Assembly (NCBI RefSeq): GCF_003663945.1
Contig: NZ_RCCH01000006.1
Coordinates: forward strand, 62,001 to 126,000
Length of the DNA: 64,000 nucleotides
DNA from: Lacinutrix venerupis
GTDB lineage: Bacteria > Bacteroidota > Bacteroidia > Flavobacteriales > Flavobacteriaceae
Direction of reading: 5' to 3'
Each line of letters begins with the position of its first letter. Positions within the stretch are counted from its first letter, which is position 1. The position numbers were made by a program, and so were the translations under genes. Shown piece after piece: positions 8,996-18,107 of this stretch. The notes beneath the pieces are model-generated. The model made no database searches. It saw only the letters and a program-made list of their open reading frames with translations, and was not told where the DNA came from.

Positions 8996-9526
8996 TTAAT
9001 TTAATACCAATTCTCTTAATTCTTTAATACAATTTCTATTGTGAGTTTTTATTGTCCCAATAGGAATTTCTAATGTTTCAGATGCTTCTTTTTGCGTATA
9101 ACCTTTAAAGTAAAGTAGGTCTATTACTTTTTTACACTTTTCGGCTAACTTCCCAACATATTTTGCAATGCCTATAGCATCGGTAGAAGTGTTGAGGTCA
9201 TCTTGAGTTGGTATGATATCTACGAAATAATCAGAGCTAAGGTTTTTAGAACTGTTTTTAAAACTTTTAGAGCGTGTTTTATCTATTGCTGCATTTCTCG
9301 AAATATTAAGAATCCAAGTAAAAAAACGTCCTTTTTTAGAGTTATAAGAGTCCGATTTATGCCATGCTTTTATAAAAACATCCTGCATAACTTCTTGTGC
9401 AATGTCATGATCTCTAACGATATTATATATAACACCATGCATGCTTTCGCTATACATATTGTATAATTTCTCAAAGGCTTTCTCATCCTTTTCTTGAAAT
9501 TTAAGTACTAATGTTTCTAATTGCAT
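8996..9526 (-). CDS. ECF RNA polymerase sigma factor (partner of the RskA-like protein)
   Basis: This 176-residue sigma-70 protein has region 2 at about 20-90 (LYNMYSESMHGVIYNI, DIAQEVMQDVFIKAWHKSD, GRFFTWILNISRNAAID) and region 4 at about 115-170 (KLAEKCKKVIDLLYFKGYTQKEASE, IPIGTIKTHNRNCIKELRELV). These features fit ECF sigmas paired with RskA-type anti-sigmas, which typically control oxidative or envelope stress genes. It lies 15 nt after the superoxide dismutase gene and directly before its anti-sigma, so all three are probably on one transcript. Confidence 0.94.
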   Translation of the reverse strand: MQLETLVLKFQEKDEKAFEKLYNMYSESMHGVIYNIVRDHDIAQEVMQDVFIKAWHKSDSYNSKKGRFFTWILNISRNAAIDKTRSKSFKNSSKNLSSDYFVDIIPTQDDLNTSTDAIGIAKYVGKLAEKCKKVIDLLYFKGYTQKEASETLEIPIGTIKTHNRNCIKELRELVLN

Positions 9527-9541
9527 ATACTTTTATAAAAT

Positions 9542-10099
9542 TTATTGAATTATACCACCACAGCTAATTCTGCTACCTGCAGCACCACTTGGCTGAGAAG
9601 TAAAATCATCTGTACCTTGGTGTACAATAATGGCTTTTCCTAAAATGTCTTTTGTGTCGTCTCCACAACCTATACACCATTCGTTTGTAGAAAAGTTTAC
9701 AGCAGCAAAACCTTTTTCGTCTGCATTAAAATTTCCTATATCACCTTTATGGTATCCTGCAGCGTCTCCCCATTTTCCATGTGGTTCTGCAGTTGGGTTC
9801 CAGTGACCTCCAGTAGATGTTCCATCGGTAGAAGAACAATCTGCTTTTTCATGAATATGTATTGCATGTTCACCAGGATCTAAACCTTCTAAAATGGCTG
9901 TCATTTCTACTGTACCGTCTTCTTGTGTAAAAACAACATTACCTTTTACATTACTGTCGCTTTTTGGTGATAAAGCGAACTTAACTTTTACAGCTTTTTC
10001 TGCTTCTGTAACTGGTTCAACTTTATCTTTTGCATCTTTTTTACAACTGGTAAGACTTGTAAATGCACCTAAAAGTGCTAATAATACTATTTTTTTCAT
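9542..10099 (-). CDS. Cu/Zn superoxide dismutase family lipoprotein
   Basis: I chose the ATG at 10097-10099, which gives a lipoprotein signal peptide (MKKIVLLALLGAFTSLTSC) and a 185-residue protein; the longer frame to 10159 adds 20 residues that would spoil the signal. Metal ligands are visible: HIHE (about 81-84), GGHWNP, a further histidine in AEPHG, GYHKGDIGN and IIVHQGTDD. The disulfide cysteines (ADCSS and RISCGG) and the active-site arginine (SRISCG) are also present. It should dismutate superoxide in the periplasm or at the outer membrane. Its position as first gene of a sigma/anti-sigma operon suggests stress regulation. Confidence 0.93.
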   Translation of the reverse strand: MKKIVLLALLGAFTSLTSCKKDAKDKVEPVTEAEKAVKVKFALSPKSDSNVKGNVVFTQEDGTVEMTAILEGLDPGEHAIHIHEKADCSSTDGTSTGGHWNPTAEPHGKWGDAAGYHKGDIGNFNADEKGFAAVNFSTNEWCIGCGDDTKDILGKAIIVHQGTDDFTSQPSGAAGSRISCGGIIQ

Positions 10100-10249
10100 T
10101 GGATTAGTTTTTTTAATTATCATTATAGGGAATTTAAGGTTATTAATAGTTTTTTGCAAGTATCTTTTAATTATTTATGTTTTAAGATTAAATTTAAATT
10201 TTATATCTCACATTTTTAGTTCTTTACTCATCAAAAAATAATTTTTTCT

Positions 10250-13200
10250 TTAATCTATAGAAAAATTTTCAATGGCTTTAAATTCAGAAATGTCTAAGTT
10301 TTCAATAGTGTTTCTATAGTTTTTCCAATCTGTATTAAAAAAGGTGTTTGTTTCTTTTAAAGCTTCTTTTAAGGCAGTTTTTGTATGGTTTAGTAGTATT
10401 GTTTCTGTACTTGTTAAACCGTTTTGTCTTGAGCTTATATAACTACTTGCATTTCCTATTCTAGAATTAACGGTTGGTATGTTACTACGCGTTATACCTT
10501 GTCTGTCGTCTTCTTTACCAAAATAAACAGCAAATTGTTCGTCTATTTTTTTAATTATTTCTTTAGATGCTTTTATCTCTTCTCTGTATTTCTTTTTGTC
10601 TAAACTGCTAAGGTTTTTCTTAAATTTTTCGGCTGTTTTTTTACTTTCGGCTAATTGCTTTGTAGCATCTGCCATGGTTTGTCTTAAATCTTCAATAGCT
10701 TTTAAAGCTGTATAGATTTCGTTTGTATTTTGAGTAGAAACTTCTATTCTAGGATCTTCTTCTACAGTAATTAATTCTTCCGAAGTTAAATTACCATAAT
10801 GCATTACAGCTTTGTAAGTTCCAGGTTTCACTGTCACGCCTCCTGGTTCGCTTGATCTTTTTCGTAGTGATTTTGATGGCCTATCTTTTCCGCTTTCACG
10901 CATATACCAAGTCCAGTTATATATACCTGTTGTATCTGGAGTTTTTCGTTTTAAAGTTCTAATAAGCCTATTGTTATCGTAAATTTTAAGGCTTATAGAA
11001 TCCCATTTCACTATATTTTCATCTAATTCGTTTTCCTCTTTTTCCGATTCTTTTTTATCTTCTTTAACTGGTTTGTCTACTTTAACAAAGTATCTAAATC
11101 TTGCACCAGAACCTCTATTTTCGCCATTATACATAGCGTCTGCACCAAAACGACTACCAGTTGGTTGTTGGTAAGCTGCTTTGTAGGCTGTTGGAGGTGA
11201 AAATAATTCTAATTTGGTATTAAAAATTTCGTTTTTAGCAATAGCTCTTAATGGTCTAATGTCATCTAAAATCCATGCAGCACGACCAAATGTACCAATA
11301 ACTAAATCGTGTTCTCTTGGGTGAATTACTAAATCTTTTACAGGAACTGTTGGGAAACCTTCTGTCCATTTTGTCCATTTATTTCCTGCGTTTGTAGATA
11401 TGTACAATCCGTCATCTGTACCTAAAAACATAAGGTTTGGTTCTTCGATATCTTCTACAATTGAAAGCGCGTAGCTTTCAACATCATTACTATCTACAAT
11501 ACGTTGCCATGTTTTACCATAATTTTTTGTTCTGTATGCATAAGGTTCATAATTAAACCTTCTATAATCATTTGCAACTAAAAGAGCTTCACCTTTATTT
11601 TTATTACTTGCTTTTATTTGTACTATCCAGCTGCCTTTTGGTAAACCACTAAGGTTTTTACTTACGTCTTCCCAAGTATCGCCACCGTTTTTTGTAATGT
11701 GTACACGTCCATCATCTGTACCAACCCATAGCATATTTTTTTCTACCGGCGATGGTTCAATAACTAATATTGTACAATGGTTTTCTGCACCTGTAGCATC
11801 AATTGTTAATCCGCCACTATCGCGTTGTTTTTGTTTTTCAGGATCATTAGTTGTTAAGTCTGGCGAAATAATTTTCCAAGTATCACCTTTATCTGTAGAT
11901 TTATGTACAAATTGGCTTCCAAAGTAAACGGTGCTATTGTTAAAGGGATCTATATTTATTGCAGAATTCCAATTAAAACGTAATAGTACATTAGCATCTG
12001 GATGTGTTGGTCTAACCATATAATTATTACCTGTTAGCCAATCGTAACGGCTTACATAACCTTGTTGGCTCATTGTCCAACCGTAACGTGAGTTGTCACG
12101 ATCTGGAATAACATCAAAACCATCACCAAAGCTTATTTCTTGCCAATAGCTATTTCTAATACCTTGAGCTCTCCAAACATAAGCAGGGCCACGCCATGAA
12201 CCATTATCTTGCATACCACCATAAACATTGTATGGGAACTCGTTATCTACATTTATATGGTAAAATTGGGCTACTGGCATGTTGCCAATAAAGCGCCACG
12301 ATTTTCCGCCATCTTTTGTAATATTCATTCCGCCATCGTTACCATCAATCATAAAATTTCCGTTTTCAGGATGTATCCACCAGGCGTGATGATCTGGGTG
12401 TACACCGTTGTTTGCACCATAAGCAGGCATAAGTTGTTTAAAGCTTTTTCCACCATCTTCACTTACATTAATATAAGTGAATACAGAGTACACGCGATTT
12501 TCGTTTTGTGGATCTACATAAATTTCAGAATAGTAAAACGGCCTGTTTCCAATATCACTTTTATCGTTTATTTTTTTCCATGAAAATCCGCCATCTTCAC
12601 TTTTGTAAAGGGCATTTTTTTTAGCTTCAACTAAAGCATAAATTATATTTGGTTTATTTCTAGCAATTGCTACACCAATTCTACCTAAATTACCTTTTGG
12701 AAAACCATCTTTTTCTGTAATTTTTTTCCATGTTTTTCCTCCATCGTGAGTTATATGTAATCCAGAGCCTTCACCACCAGAATTAAAAAACCATGGATCA
12801 CGTTTGTGTTCCCACATTGCAGCAATTAATTTGTTAGGGTTTGTAGGATCCATTACTAAATCTGCAGCTCCAGTTTTATTATTTGCAAATAATATATTTT
12901 TCCATGTTTTACCACCATCTGTAGTTTTGTAAACGCCACGCTCACTGTGTTCTCCCCAAGGACTACCAATAGCAGCAGCATAAACAATATCTGGATTTGT
13001 TGGGTCTATTACAACTCTATGAATATGTCGTGTTTTTTCTAAACCCATAGATTTCCAGCTTTTTCCAGCGTCTAAAGATTTATAAATACCATAACCACCA
13101 TTTAAACTATTTCTTGGGTTGCCTTCTCCAGTTCCTACCCAAATAACACTTGGGTTAGATTGTTGTATAGCAACAGCACCAATAGATGCGGTAACTTCAT

Positions 13201-13441
13201 TATCAAAAATAGGATCCCATTTAATACCTCCAGAAGTAGATTTCCATAAACCACCAGAAGCTGTACCAACATACATAATATCTGGATTTGTATGTACAGC
13301 GTCAATTGCTGTAACACGTCCAGACATACCGCCAGGACCAATATTTCTTGGTGTCATGTTTTTAACCAAATCCATAGAAAAATCTTGCGAAAAGGCTGAA
13401 ATAGAAAAGAGTAATAGTAGTAAAATGTAAAGTTTTTTCAT
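10250..13441 (-). CDS. Large secreted BNR/VPS10-like beta-propeller protein
   Basis: This protein of about 1063 residues starts at the ATG at 13439-13441, which gives a clean signal peptide (MKKLYILLLLLFSISAFSQ). Residues about 30-760 contain many BNR/Asp-box repeats (SxDGGKTWK forms such as TTDGGKTWKNI, HDGGKTWKKI, TKNGGDTWEDV, STNAGNKWTKW), as in sortilin-type ten-bladed propellers. A strand-rich module and a long helical, lysine-rich segment (about 935-1010) follow. Proteins of this type are annotated as glycosyl hydrolases or VPS10 proteins, but I see no catalytic residues that prove an enzyme. Binding or scaffolding outside the cell is the safer reading. Confidence 0.85.
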   Translation of the reverse strand: MKKLYILLLLLFSISAFSQDFSMDLVKNMTPRNIGPGGMSGRVTAIDAVHTNPDIMYVGTASGGLWKSTSGGIKWDPIFDNEVTASIGAVAIQQSNPSVIWVGTGEGNPRNSLNGGYGIYKSLDAGKSWKSMGLEKTRHIHRVVIDPTNPDIVYAAAIGSPWGEHSERGVYKTTDGGKTWKNILFANNKTGAADLVMDPTNPNKLIAAMWEHKRDPWFFNSGGEGSGLHITHDGGKTWKKITEKDGFPKGNLGRIGVAIARNKPNIIYALVEAKKNALYKSEDGGFSWKKINDKSDIGNRPFYYSEIYVDPQNENRVYSVFTYINVSEDGGKSFKQLMPAYGANNGVHPDHHAWWIHPENGNFMIDGNDGGMNITKDGGKSWRFIGNMPVAQFYHINVDNEFPYNVYGGMQDNGSWRGPAYVWRAQGIRNSYWQEISFGDGFDVIPDRDNSRYGWTMSQQGYVSRYDWLTGNNYMVRPTHPDANVLLRFNWNSAINIDPFNNSTVYFGSQFVHKSTDKGDTWKIISPDLTTNDPEKQKQRDSGGLTIDATGAENHCTILVIEPSPVEKNMLWVGTDDGRVHITKNGGDTWEDVSKNLSGLPKGSWIVQIKASNKNKGEALLVANDYRRFNYEPYAYRTKNYGKTWQRIVDSNDVESYALSIVEDIEEPNLMFLGTDDGLYISTNAGNKWTKWTEGFPTVPVKDLVIHPREHDLVIGTFGRAAWILDDIRPLRAIAKNEIFNTKLELFSPPTAYKAAYQQPTGSRFGADAMYNGENRGSGARFRYFVKVDKPVKEDKKESEKEENELDENIVKWDSISLKIYDNNRLIRTLKRKTPDTTGIYNWTWYMRESGKDRPSKSLRKRSSEPGGVTVKPGTYKAVMHYGNLTSEELITVEEDPRIEVSTQNTNEIYTALKAIEDLRQTMADATKQLAESKKTAEKFKKNLSSLDKKKYREEIKASKEIIKKIDEQFAVYFGKEDDRQGITRSNIPTVNSRIGNASSYISSRQNGLTSTETILLNHTKTALKEALKETNTFFNTDWKNYRNTIENLDISEFKAIENFSID

Positions 13442-13538
13442 TTTTAGTAGATTAGTTTGCATAAAGTTAAGCAACATAATCTTAAAAAGGTGTTAAGAGG
13501 TATATTTTGATGGCATTTTGTTGTATTTTTATAATGCA

Positions 13539-14666
13539 ATGAAAGAAAATAATATACAGAAAAAGGGCTTTGTTTTTAAAAATTATGAAGCACCTTCGCA
13601 ATCACCTTTCGATAAACTTTTTGATATTTTTAAAGAGTTAATCACACATACTTCTGGAGATTTTGACGAAGCTATAGATTGGCTTAGAGAATTAGATAAA
13701 GAATATAAACTTACCACGCCAGATTATACAATAGACGATTTTATTGAAGATTTAAAAGCAAAAGGTTTTATAAGAGAAGAAATAAAACCAGATGGCAAAA
13801 AAGGAATTGGCATTACAGCAAAAACAGAACGTGCAATTCGTCAGGCTGCTTTAGATCAAATTTTTGGAAAAATTAAACGAAGTGGAAGCGGAAACCATAA
13901 AAGTAAAGGTATTGGAATAGGAGATGAGCATACCGGAGATTTTAGAAATTACCAATATGGTGACGGCTTGGATAAAGTCTCTATGACAGAAAGCCTTAGA
14001 AATGCTCAAATAAATAATGGAATTGGTGACTTTACTATTACCGAAGACGATTTGGTAGTCGAAGAAACAAGACACAAATCTCAAATGAGTACAGTGTTGA
14101 TGATAGATATTAGCCATAGTATGATTTTGTATGGTGAAGATAGAATTACTCCTGCAAAAAAAGTAGCTATGGCTTTAGCCGAATTAATTACAACACGTTA
14201 CCCAAAAGATACTTTAGATATTTTGGTTTTTGGTAATGATGCTTGGCCAATAAAAATTAAAGATTTACCATATTTAAACGTTGGTCCATACCACACAAAC
14301 ACAGTAGCAGGATTACAATTAGCCATGGATTTGTTAAGAAGAAAACGTAACACCAATAAACAAATATTTATGATAACCGATGGAAAACCAAGTTGTTTGC
14401 GTTTGCCAGATGGTACTTATTATAAAGATAGTAACGGTTTAAACCCACACATTACAAACAAATGTTATGCTATGGCGCAACAAGCTAGAAAATTACACAT
14501 ACCAATAACAACATTCATGATTGCTCAAGATAATTATTTGATGCAGTTTGTTCAAGAATTTACAAGAGCTAATCAAGGTAAAGCATTTTATACAGGATTA
14601 AAAGGATTGGGAGAAATGATATTTGAAGATTATGAAACCAATAGAAAAAAACGAATTAAAGGATAA
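13539..14666 (+). CDS. VWA domain-containing protein (partner of the MoxR-like ATPase)
   Basis: This 375-residue cytoplasmic protein starts at ATG 13539; a TTG-initiated frame 21 nt longer is less likely. The C-terminal half (about 180-370) is a von Willebrand A domain with the MIDAS motif DISHSM, a conserved threonine region and ITDGKPS. The N-terminal half is helical and charged, with a KGIGIGDEHTGDFR segment. The MoxR/magnesium-chelatase-type ATPase gene follows after 71 nt on the same strand. This is the usual AAA+/VWA partnership, like BchI/BchD or MoxR/VWA systems that insert metals or mature protein complexes. The client is unknown. Confidence 0.88.
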   Translation: MKENNIQKKGFVFKNYEAPSQSPFDKLFDIFKELITHTSGDFDEAIDWLRELDKEYKLTTPDYTIDDFIEDLKAKGFIREEIKPDGKKGIGITAKTERAIRQAALDQIFGKIKRSGSGNHKSKGIGIGDEHTGDFRNYQYGDGLDKVSMTESLRNAQINNGIGDFTITEDDLVVEETRHKSQMSTVLMIDISHSMILYGEDRITPAKKVAMALAELITTRYPKDTLDILVFGNDAWPIKIKDLPYLNVGPYHTNTVAGLQLAMDLLRRKRNTNKQIFMITDGKPSCLRLPDGTYYKDSNGLNPHITNKCYAMAQQARKLHIPITTFMIAQDNYLMQFVQEFTRANQGKAFYTGLKGLGEMIFEDYETNRKKRIKG

Positions 14667-14737
14667 AACAAGTAAAAATTATAGGGCTATAAAGTGAAAA
14701 GTTTTAATCACTAAATGAAAAAGATTTAAAAAAAACT

Positions 14738-16204
14738 ATGGAAGTAAAAAATATAAAAACTTTAGGCGAATTAAAAAAAGCTGGATATAAAAGTAAGTCT
14801 ATAAAAGATGAGTTAAGAGATAATTTAATTGAAAAAATAAAAAATAAAGAAACCACCTTTAAAGGCGTTCATGGTTATGAAAATACTGTAATTCCAGAGT
14901 TAGAGCGTGCTATTTTATCTAGACATAATATTAACTTATTAGGATTACGCGGTCAAGCAAAAACACGTTTAGCACGTTTAATGTTAAATTTGTTAGACAA
15001 GTATATTCCTGTAGTTGAAGGCAGCGAAATTAATGACGACCCATTACAACCAATCTCTCGTTTTGCTATAGAATTAATAAAAGAAAAAGGAGATAATACA
15101 CCAATAGTATGGTTACATAGAAGCGAACGTTTTGCCGAAAAACTAGCAACGCCAGATGTAACTGTTGCCGATTTAATAGGTGATGTAGACCCAATAAAAG
15201 CAGCCAATTTAAAACTAAGTTATGCAGACGATCGTGTAATTCATTACGGTATGATTCCGCGTGCCAACCGTTGTATTTTTGTTATAAATGAATTACCAGA
15301 TTTACAAGCCAGAATTCAAGTGGCTTTATTTAATATTCTACAAGAAGGCGATATACAAATTCGAGGTTTTAAACTTAGGTTAAACTTAGATATGCAGTTT
15401 ATATTTACTGCAAATCCTGAAGATTATACCAATCGTGGTAGTATTGTAACGCCTTTAAAAGATAGAATTGGTTCTCAAATTTTAACGCATTATCCAGAAG
15501 ATATTGAAACTGCAAAAATAATTACAGAACAAGAAGCAAAACTAGATAAAAGACAAACAAATACGGTTGCCATTCCAGAATTGGCTAAAGATTTATTAGA
15601 GCAAATTGTTTTTGAAGCCAGAGAAAGCGAATATATAGATGCTAAAAGCGGTGTAAGTGCAAGATTAAGTATTACAGCTTTTGAAAATTTATTGAGTACA
15701 GCAGAACTTCGTGCTTTAAAAACAGGAGACACAAAAACAATGGTACGTTTAAGTGACTTTTTAGGTATTATTCCTGCAATTACAGGAAAAGTAGAATTAG
15801 TTTACGAAGGAGAACAAGAAGGAGCTGCAAAAGTTGCATTTAATTTAATAGGTGAAGCCGTAAAAAGCTTATTTCCAGAGTTTTTTCCTAAAATTGAAAA
15901 GCTACAAAAACAAGGCGACGAAAGTTCGTATGACGATGTAGTATCATGGTTTTTTAATAATCGTGATGGTTTTGAACTTTTAGACGATTTAAGAGATAAA
16001 GAGTACAAACATTTATTAGATGCTATTACTCCATTAGATGATTTACTTGGAGAATACCAACCAAATTTAGATAAAACTGAAAGCTATTTTGTAAAAGAAT
16101 TTGTTTTATGGGCTTTAGTAGAATATAAACAACTAAGTAAATACCGTTATACCGAAGGTATCCAGTTTAAAGATCCATACGGAAGTTTTATAAGCGGTTT
16201 ATAA
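14738..16204 (+). CDS. MoxR/ChlI-like AAA+ ATPase
   Basis: This 488-residue AAA+ protein has Walker A LLGLRGQAKTRLARLM (about 70-85), Walker B with FVINELPDL (about 185), sensor 1 FIFTANPEDYTNRG and an arginine-finger region LKDRIGSQILTHYP, all characteristic of the magnesium chelatase I subunit group. A helical C-terminal extension (about 330-488) is longer than in BchI. Together with the VWA gene just upstream it should form an ATP-driven remodelling complex; no chlorophyll or cobalamin genes are nearby, so chelation of magnesium or cobalt is unlikely. A strong terminator follows. Confidence 0.88.
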   Translation: MEVKNIKTLGELKKAGYKSKSIKDELRDNLIEKIKNKETTFKGVHGYENTVIPELERAILSRHNINLLGLRGQAKTRLARLMLNLLDKYIPVVEGSEINDDPLQPISRFAIELIKEKGDNTPIVWLHRSERFAEKLATPDVTVADLIGDVDPIKAANLKLSYADDRVIHYGMIPRANRCIFVINELPDLQARIQVALFNILQEGDIQIRGFKLRLNLDMQFIFTANPEDYTNRGSIVTPLKDRIGSQILTHYPEDIETAKIITEQEAKLDKRQTNTVAIPELAKDLLEQIVFEARESEYIDAKSGVSARLSITAFENLLSTAELRALKTGDTKTMVRLSDFLGIIPAITGKVELVYEGEQEGAAKVAFNLIGEAVKSLFPEFFPKIEKLQKQGDESSYDDVVSWFFNNRDGFELLDDLRDKEYKHLLDAITPLDDLLGEYQPNLDKTESYFVKEFVLWALVEYKQLSKYRYTEGIQFKDPYGSFISGL

Positions 16205-16215
16205 ATATTAAATAC

Positions 16216-16250
16216 AAAAGCGCAGTTAATTTTAATTGCGCTTTTTTTTT
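16216..16250 (+). terminator. Bidirectional terminator after the MoxR-like gene
   Basis: The stem AAAAGCGCAGTTAA / TTAATTGCGCTTTT (one G-U pair) has a 2-nt loop and is followed by a long T run. It separates convergent genes. Confidence 0.85.
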
Positions 16251-16263
16251 ATATAAAATGTAT

Positions 16264-17475
16264 TTAAATTAACTTAGTAATAACCTGTGTTTCGCTATGT
16301 AATGTTTTATGAACAGGACATTTATCTGCAATTTGAAGTACACGTTTTATTTGTTTTTCATCTAGATTACCAATAAGTTTTATTTCTCTATGAAAAGTAT
16401 CAATTTCTGCTGAAGTAGATTCACAATCTTTACAATCTTCAGCATGTGTTTTTGAGTATTTGGTATGAACTTCAACATTTTCAATATCCCAACCTTTACG
16501 TTTAGCATACATTTGTATAGTCATAGCAGTACAAGCCGATAATCCTGCCGATACAAGCTCGTATGGTGAAGGGCCAAAATCATTTCCACCAAAACTAGTT
16601 GGTTCATCTGCGGTTAGGTAATGATTGCCTACTTTCATTTTAGTTGTAAATCCTTCAGAAGCATCTAAACTTGCAACCACATCATGTTGTGTATTAATAA
16701 TTTCAGTTTCAGGAATATTTACATAACGTGTAGCCCAACTAGAAATAATTTTTCCAACATAGTTAGAATCTTCTTTGTTTGATAATAAATGGTCTGCACC
16801 ATCTATAGAAACAAAACTTTTTGGATGTCTTGCTGCAACATAAATATCTTCGGCATTTTGAATGCATACCGTTGTATCTTGTGGCGAGTGTATAACCAAC
16901 AATGCTTTACGAAGTTTTTGTGCAACATCTGGTAAAGATTTAGTTTCAATATCGTCTAAAAATTGTTTTTTAATAGTAAAAGGTCTACCGCCAATATTAA
17001 CATTTGCTATTCCTGTAGTTTTAATTTCTTCAACGCTACTTTGTATTAAATGCTGAACATGTTTAGGATTTGAAGGTGCGCCAATAGTAGCAACAGCCTT
17101 AATAGATTCTATTTTTGAAGCTGTAAAAATTGCAGCAGCTCCACCTAATGAATGACCTATTATTAAGCTTGGAGCATTATATTGTTCTTTTAAAAAATTT
17201 GAAGCATGAATTAAATCTTTAACATTACCAGAAAAATTAGTGTTTTCAAAATCACCTTCGCTATCACCTAAACCTGTAAAATCGAAGCGTAATACTCCAA
17301 AACCATTAGCTGTAAGTTCTCTACTTATATTTTTTACCGCAGATAAGTTTTTATTACATGTAAAACAATGTGCAAATATTACAAAGTTATGAGGATGTTG
17401 ATTAACAGGCAGCTCTAAACGTCCAACTAATGTTTCGTTTTTAGTATTCTTGAAAGTTACTTTTTGAATGTTCAT
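16264..17475 (-). CDS. Fused alpha/beta hydrolase and OsmC-family protein
   Basis: This 403-residue protein joins two enzymes. Residues 1-255 form an alpha/beta hydrolase with HCFTCNKN, the nucleophile elbow GHSLGG (Ser about 109), an aspartate in HSPQDTTV and the histidine in DGADHLL. Residues about 270-403 form an OsmC domain with the two redox cysteines in LSACTAMTIQ and ADKCPVHKTL, as in organic hydroperoxide reductases. The fused form is known in Bacteroidetes and proteobacteria. It probably detoxifies hydroperoxides or removes a thiol-reactive ester; the substrate is not known. It is transcribed alone from a 58-nt gap. Confidence 0.93.
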   Translation of the reverse strand: MNIQKVTFKNTKNETLVGRLELPVNQHPHNFVIFAHCFTCNKNLSAVKNISRELTANGFGVLRFDFTGLGDSEGDFENTNFSGNVKDLIHASNFLKEQYNAPSLIIGHSLGGAAAIFTASKIESIKAVATIGAPSNPKHVQHLIQSSVEEIKTTGIANVNIGGRPFTIKKQFLDDIETKSLPDVAQKLRKALLVIHSPQDTTVCIQNAEDIYVAARHPKSFVSIDGADHLLSNKEDSNYVGKIISSWATRYVNIPETEIINTQHDVVASLDASEGFTTKMKVGNHYLTADEPTSFGGNDFGPSPYELVSAGLSACTAMTIQMYAKRKGWDIENVEVHTKYSKTHAEDCKDCESTSAEIDTFHREIKLIGNLDEKQIKRVLQIADKCPVHKTLHSETQVITKLI

Positions 17476-17533
17476 TTGCTTTAGTTTTTATAATCAGTCG
17501 TAAAAAAGAATTAGCCTTTCAAAAATAGAAGGT

Positions 17534-18106
17534 TTACCAATTTCCGCGTGACTTAATATTAGCTTCGCATAATTTTATAATTTCGTCAACTCTTTTTTGT
17601 TTTGTGGTTTCTCGTTTGGCTTGATTTACCCAATATAAATAGCTTTTTCTGTAAGAAGGAGCAAAGTTTTTATAGTTTTTAAATGCTTTTGGGTTTACAT
17701 TAAATGCTGTTTGTAATAGTTCTGGAATTATTCCTTTTTCAACAGCGTCAAGCGCTGTCCAACTGCCATTTTGCTTTGCTATTTCAATACTGTCAATTCC
17801 TTTTTTATGCATTAAATTTTCAGCAATTAAAACTTCTATGTGTTTTTTATTTACAGCACTCCATACACTTTTGGGTTTACGTTTGCAAAAATATTGTCTG
17901 CGTTTTCCATTACCTAAACTTTTAACAGTACTATCTATCCAACCATAACATAAAGCAACTTTTACGGCTTCTTCCCAACGCATGCTTTGTTTTTCGTGGT
18001 CAACTTTGTAAAAGATAAGGTAAATGCCATTATCGTTTTCATGATTTTCATGTAACCATTCTCGCCATTCTTTATCTGTTTTAAAATAGAGCTCTTCTTG
18101 ATTCAT
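17534..18106 (-). CDS. YdeI/OmpD-associated family protein
   Basis: This 190-residue soluble protein opens with a DUF1801/YdeI-type domain: EWREWLHENHENDNGIYLIFYK, then EEAVKVALCYGWIDS, KRKPKSVWSAVNKKH and a C-terminal PSYRKSYLYWVNQAKRETTKQKRV block. This pattern defines the YdeI family, which includes proteins linked to bacteriocin or antimicrobial peptide tolerance. The molecular function is unclear. Its stop lies 58 nt before the hydrolase-OsmC gene and its start is 1 nt after the M1 peptidase stop, so it may be translationally coupled to the peptidase gene. Confidence 0.88.
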   Translation of the reverse strand: MNQEELYFKTDKEWREWLHENHENDNGIYLIFYKVDHEKQSMRWEEAVKVALCYGWIDSTVKSLGNGKRRQYFCKRKPKSVWSAVNKKHIEVLIAENLMHKKGIDSIEIAKQNGSWTALDAVEKGIIPELLQTAFNVNPKAFKNYKNFAPSYRKSYLYWVNQAKRETTKQKRVDEIIKLCEANIKSRGNW

Positions 18107-18107
18107 T

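Noticed and set aside
10100-10159. Longer start for the superoxide dismutase gene
   Set aside because: The extra 20 residues are not signal-like and the internal ATG begins a clean lipoprotein signal.
12209-12583. A 124-residue open frame opposite the BNR propeller gene
   Set aside because: It is antisense to a strongly supported coding region, has no recognisable domain, and is typical of shadow frames; the same holds for other antisense frames over purL, carB and the exporter gene.
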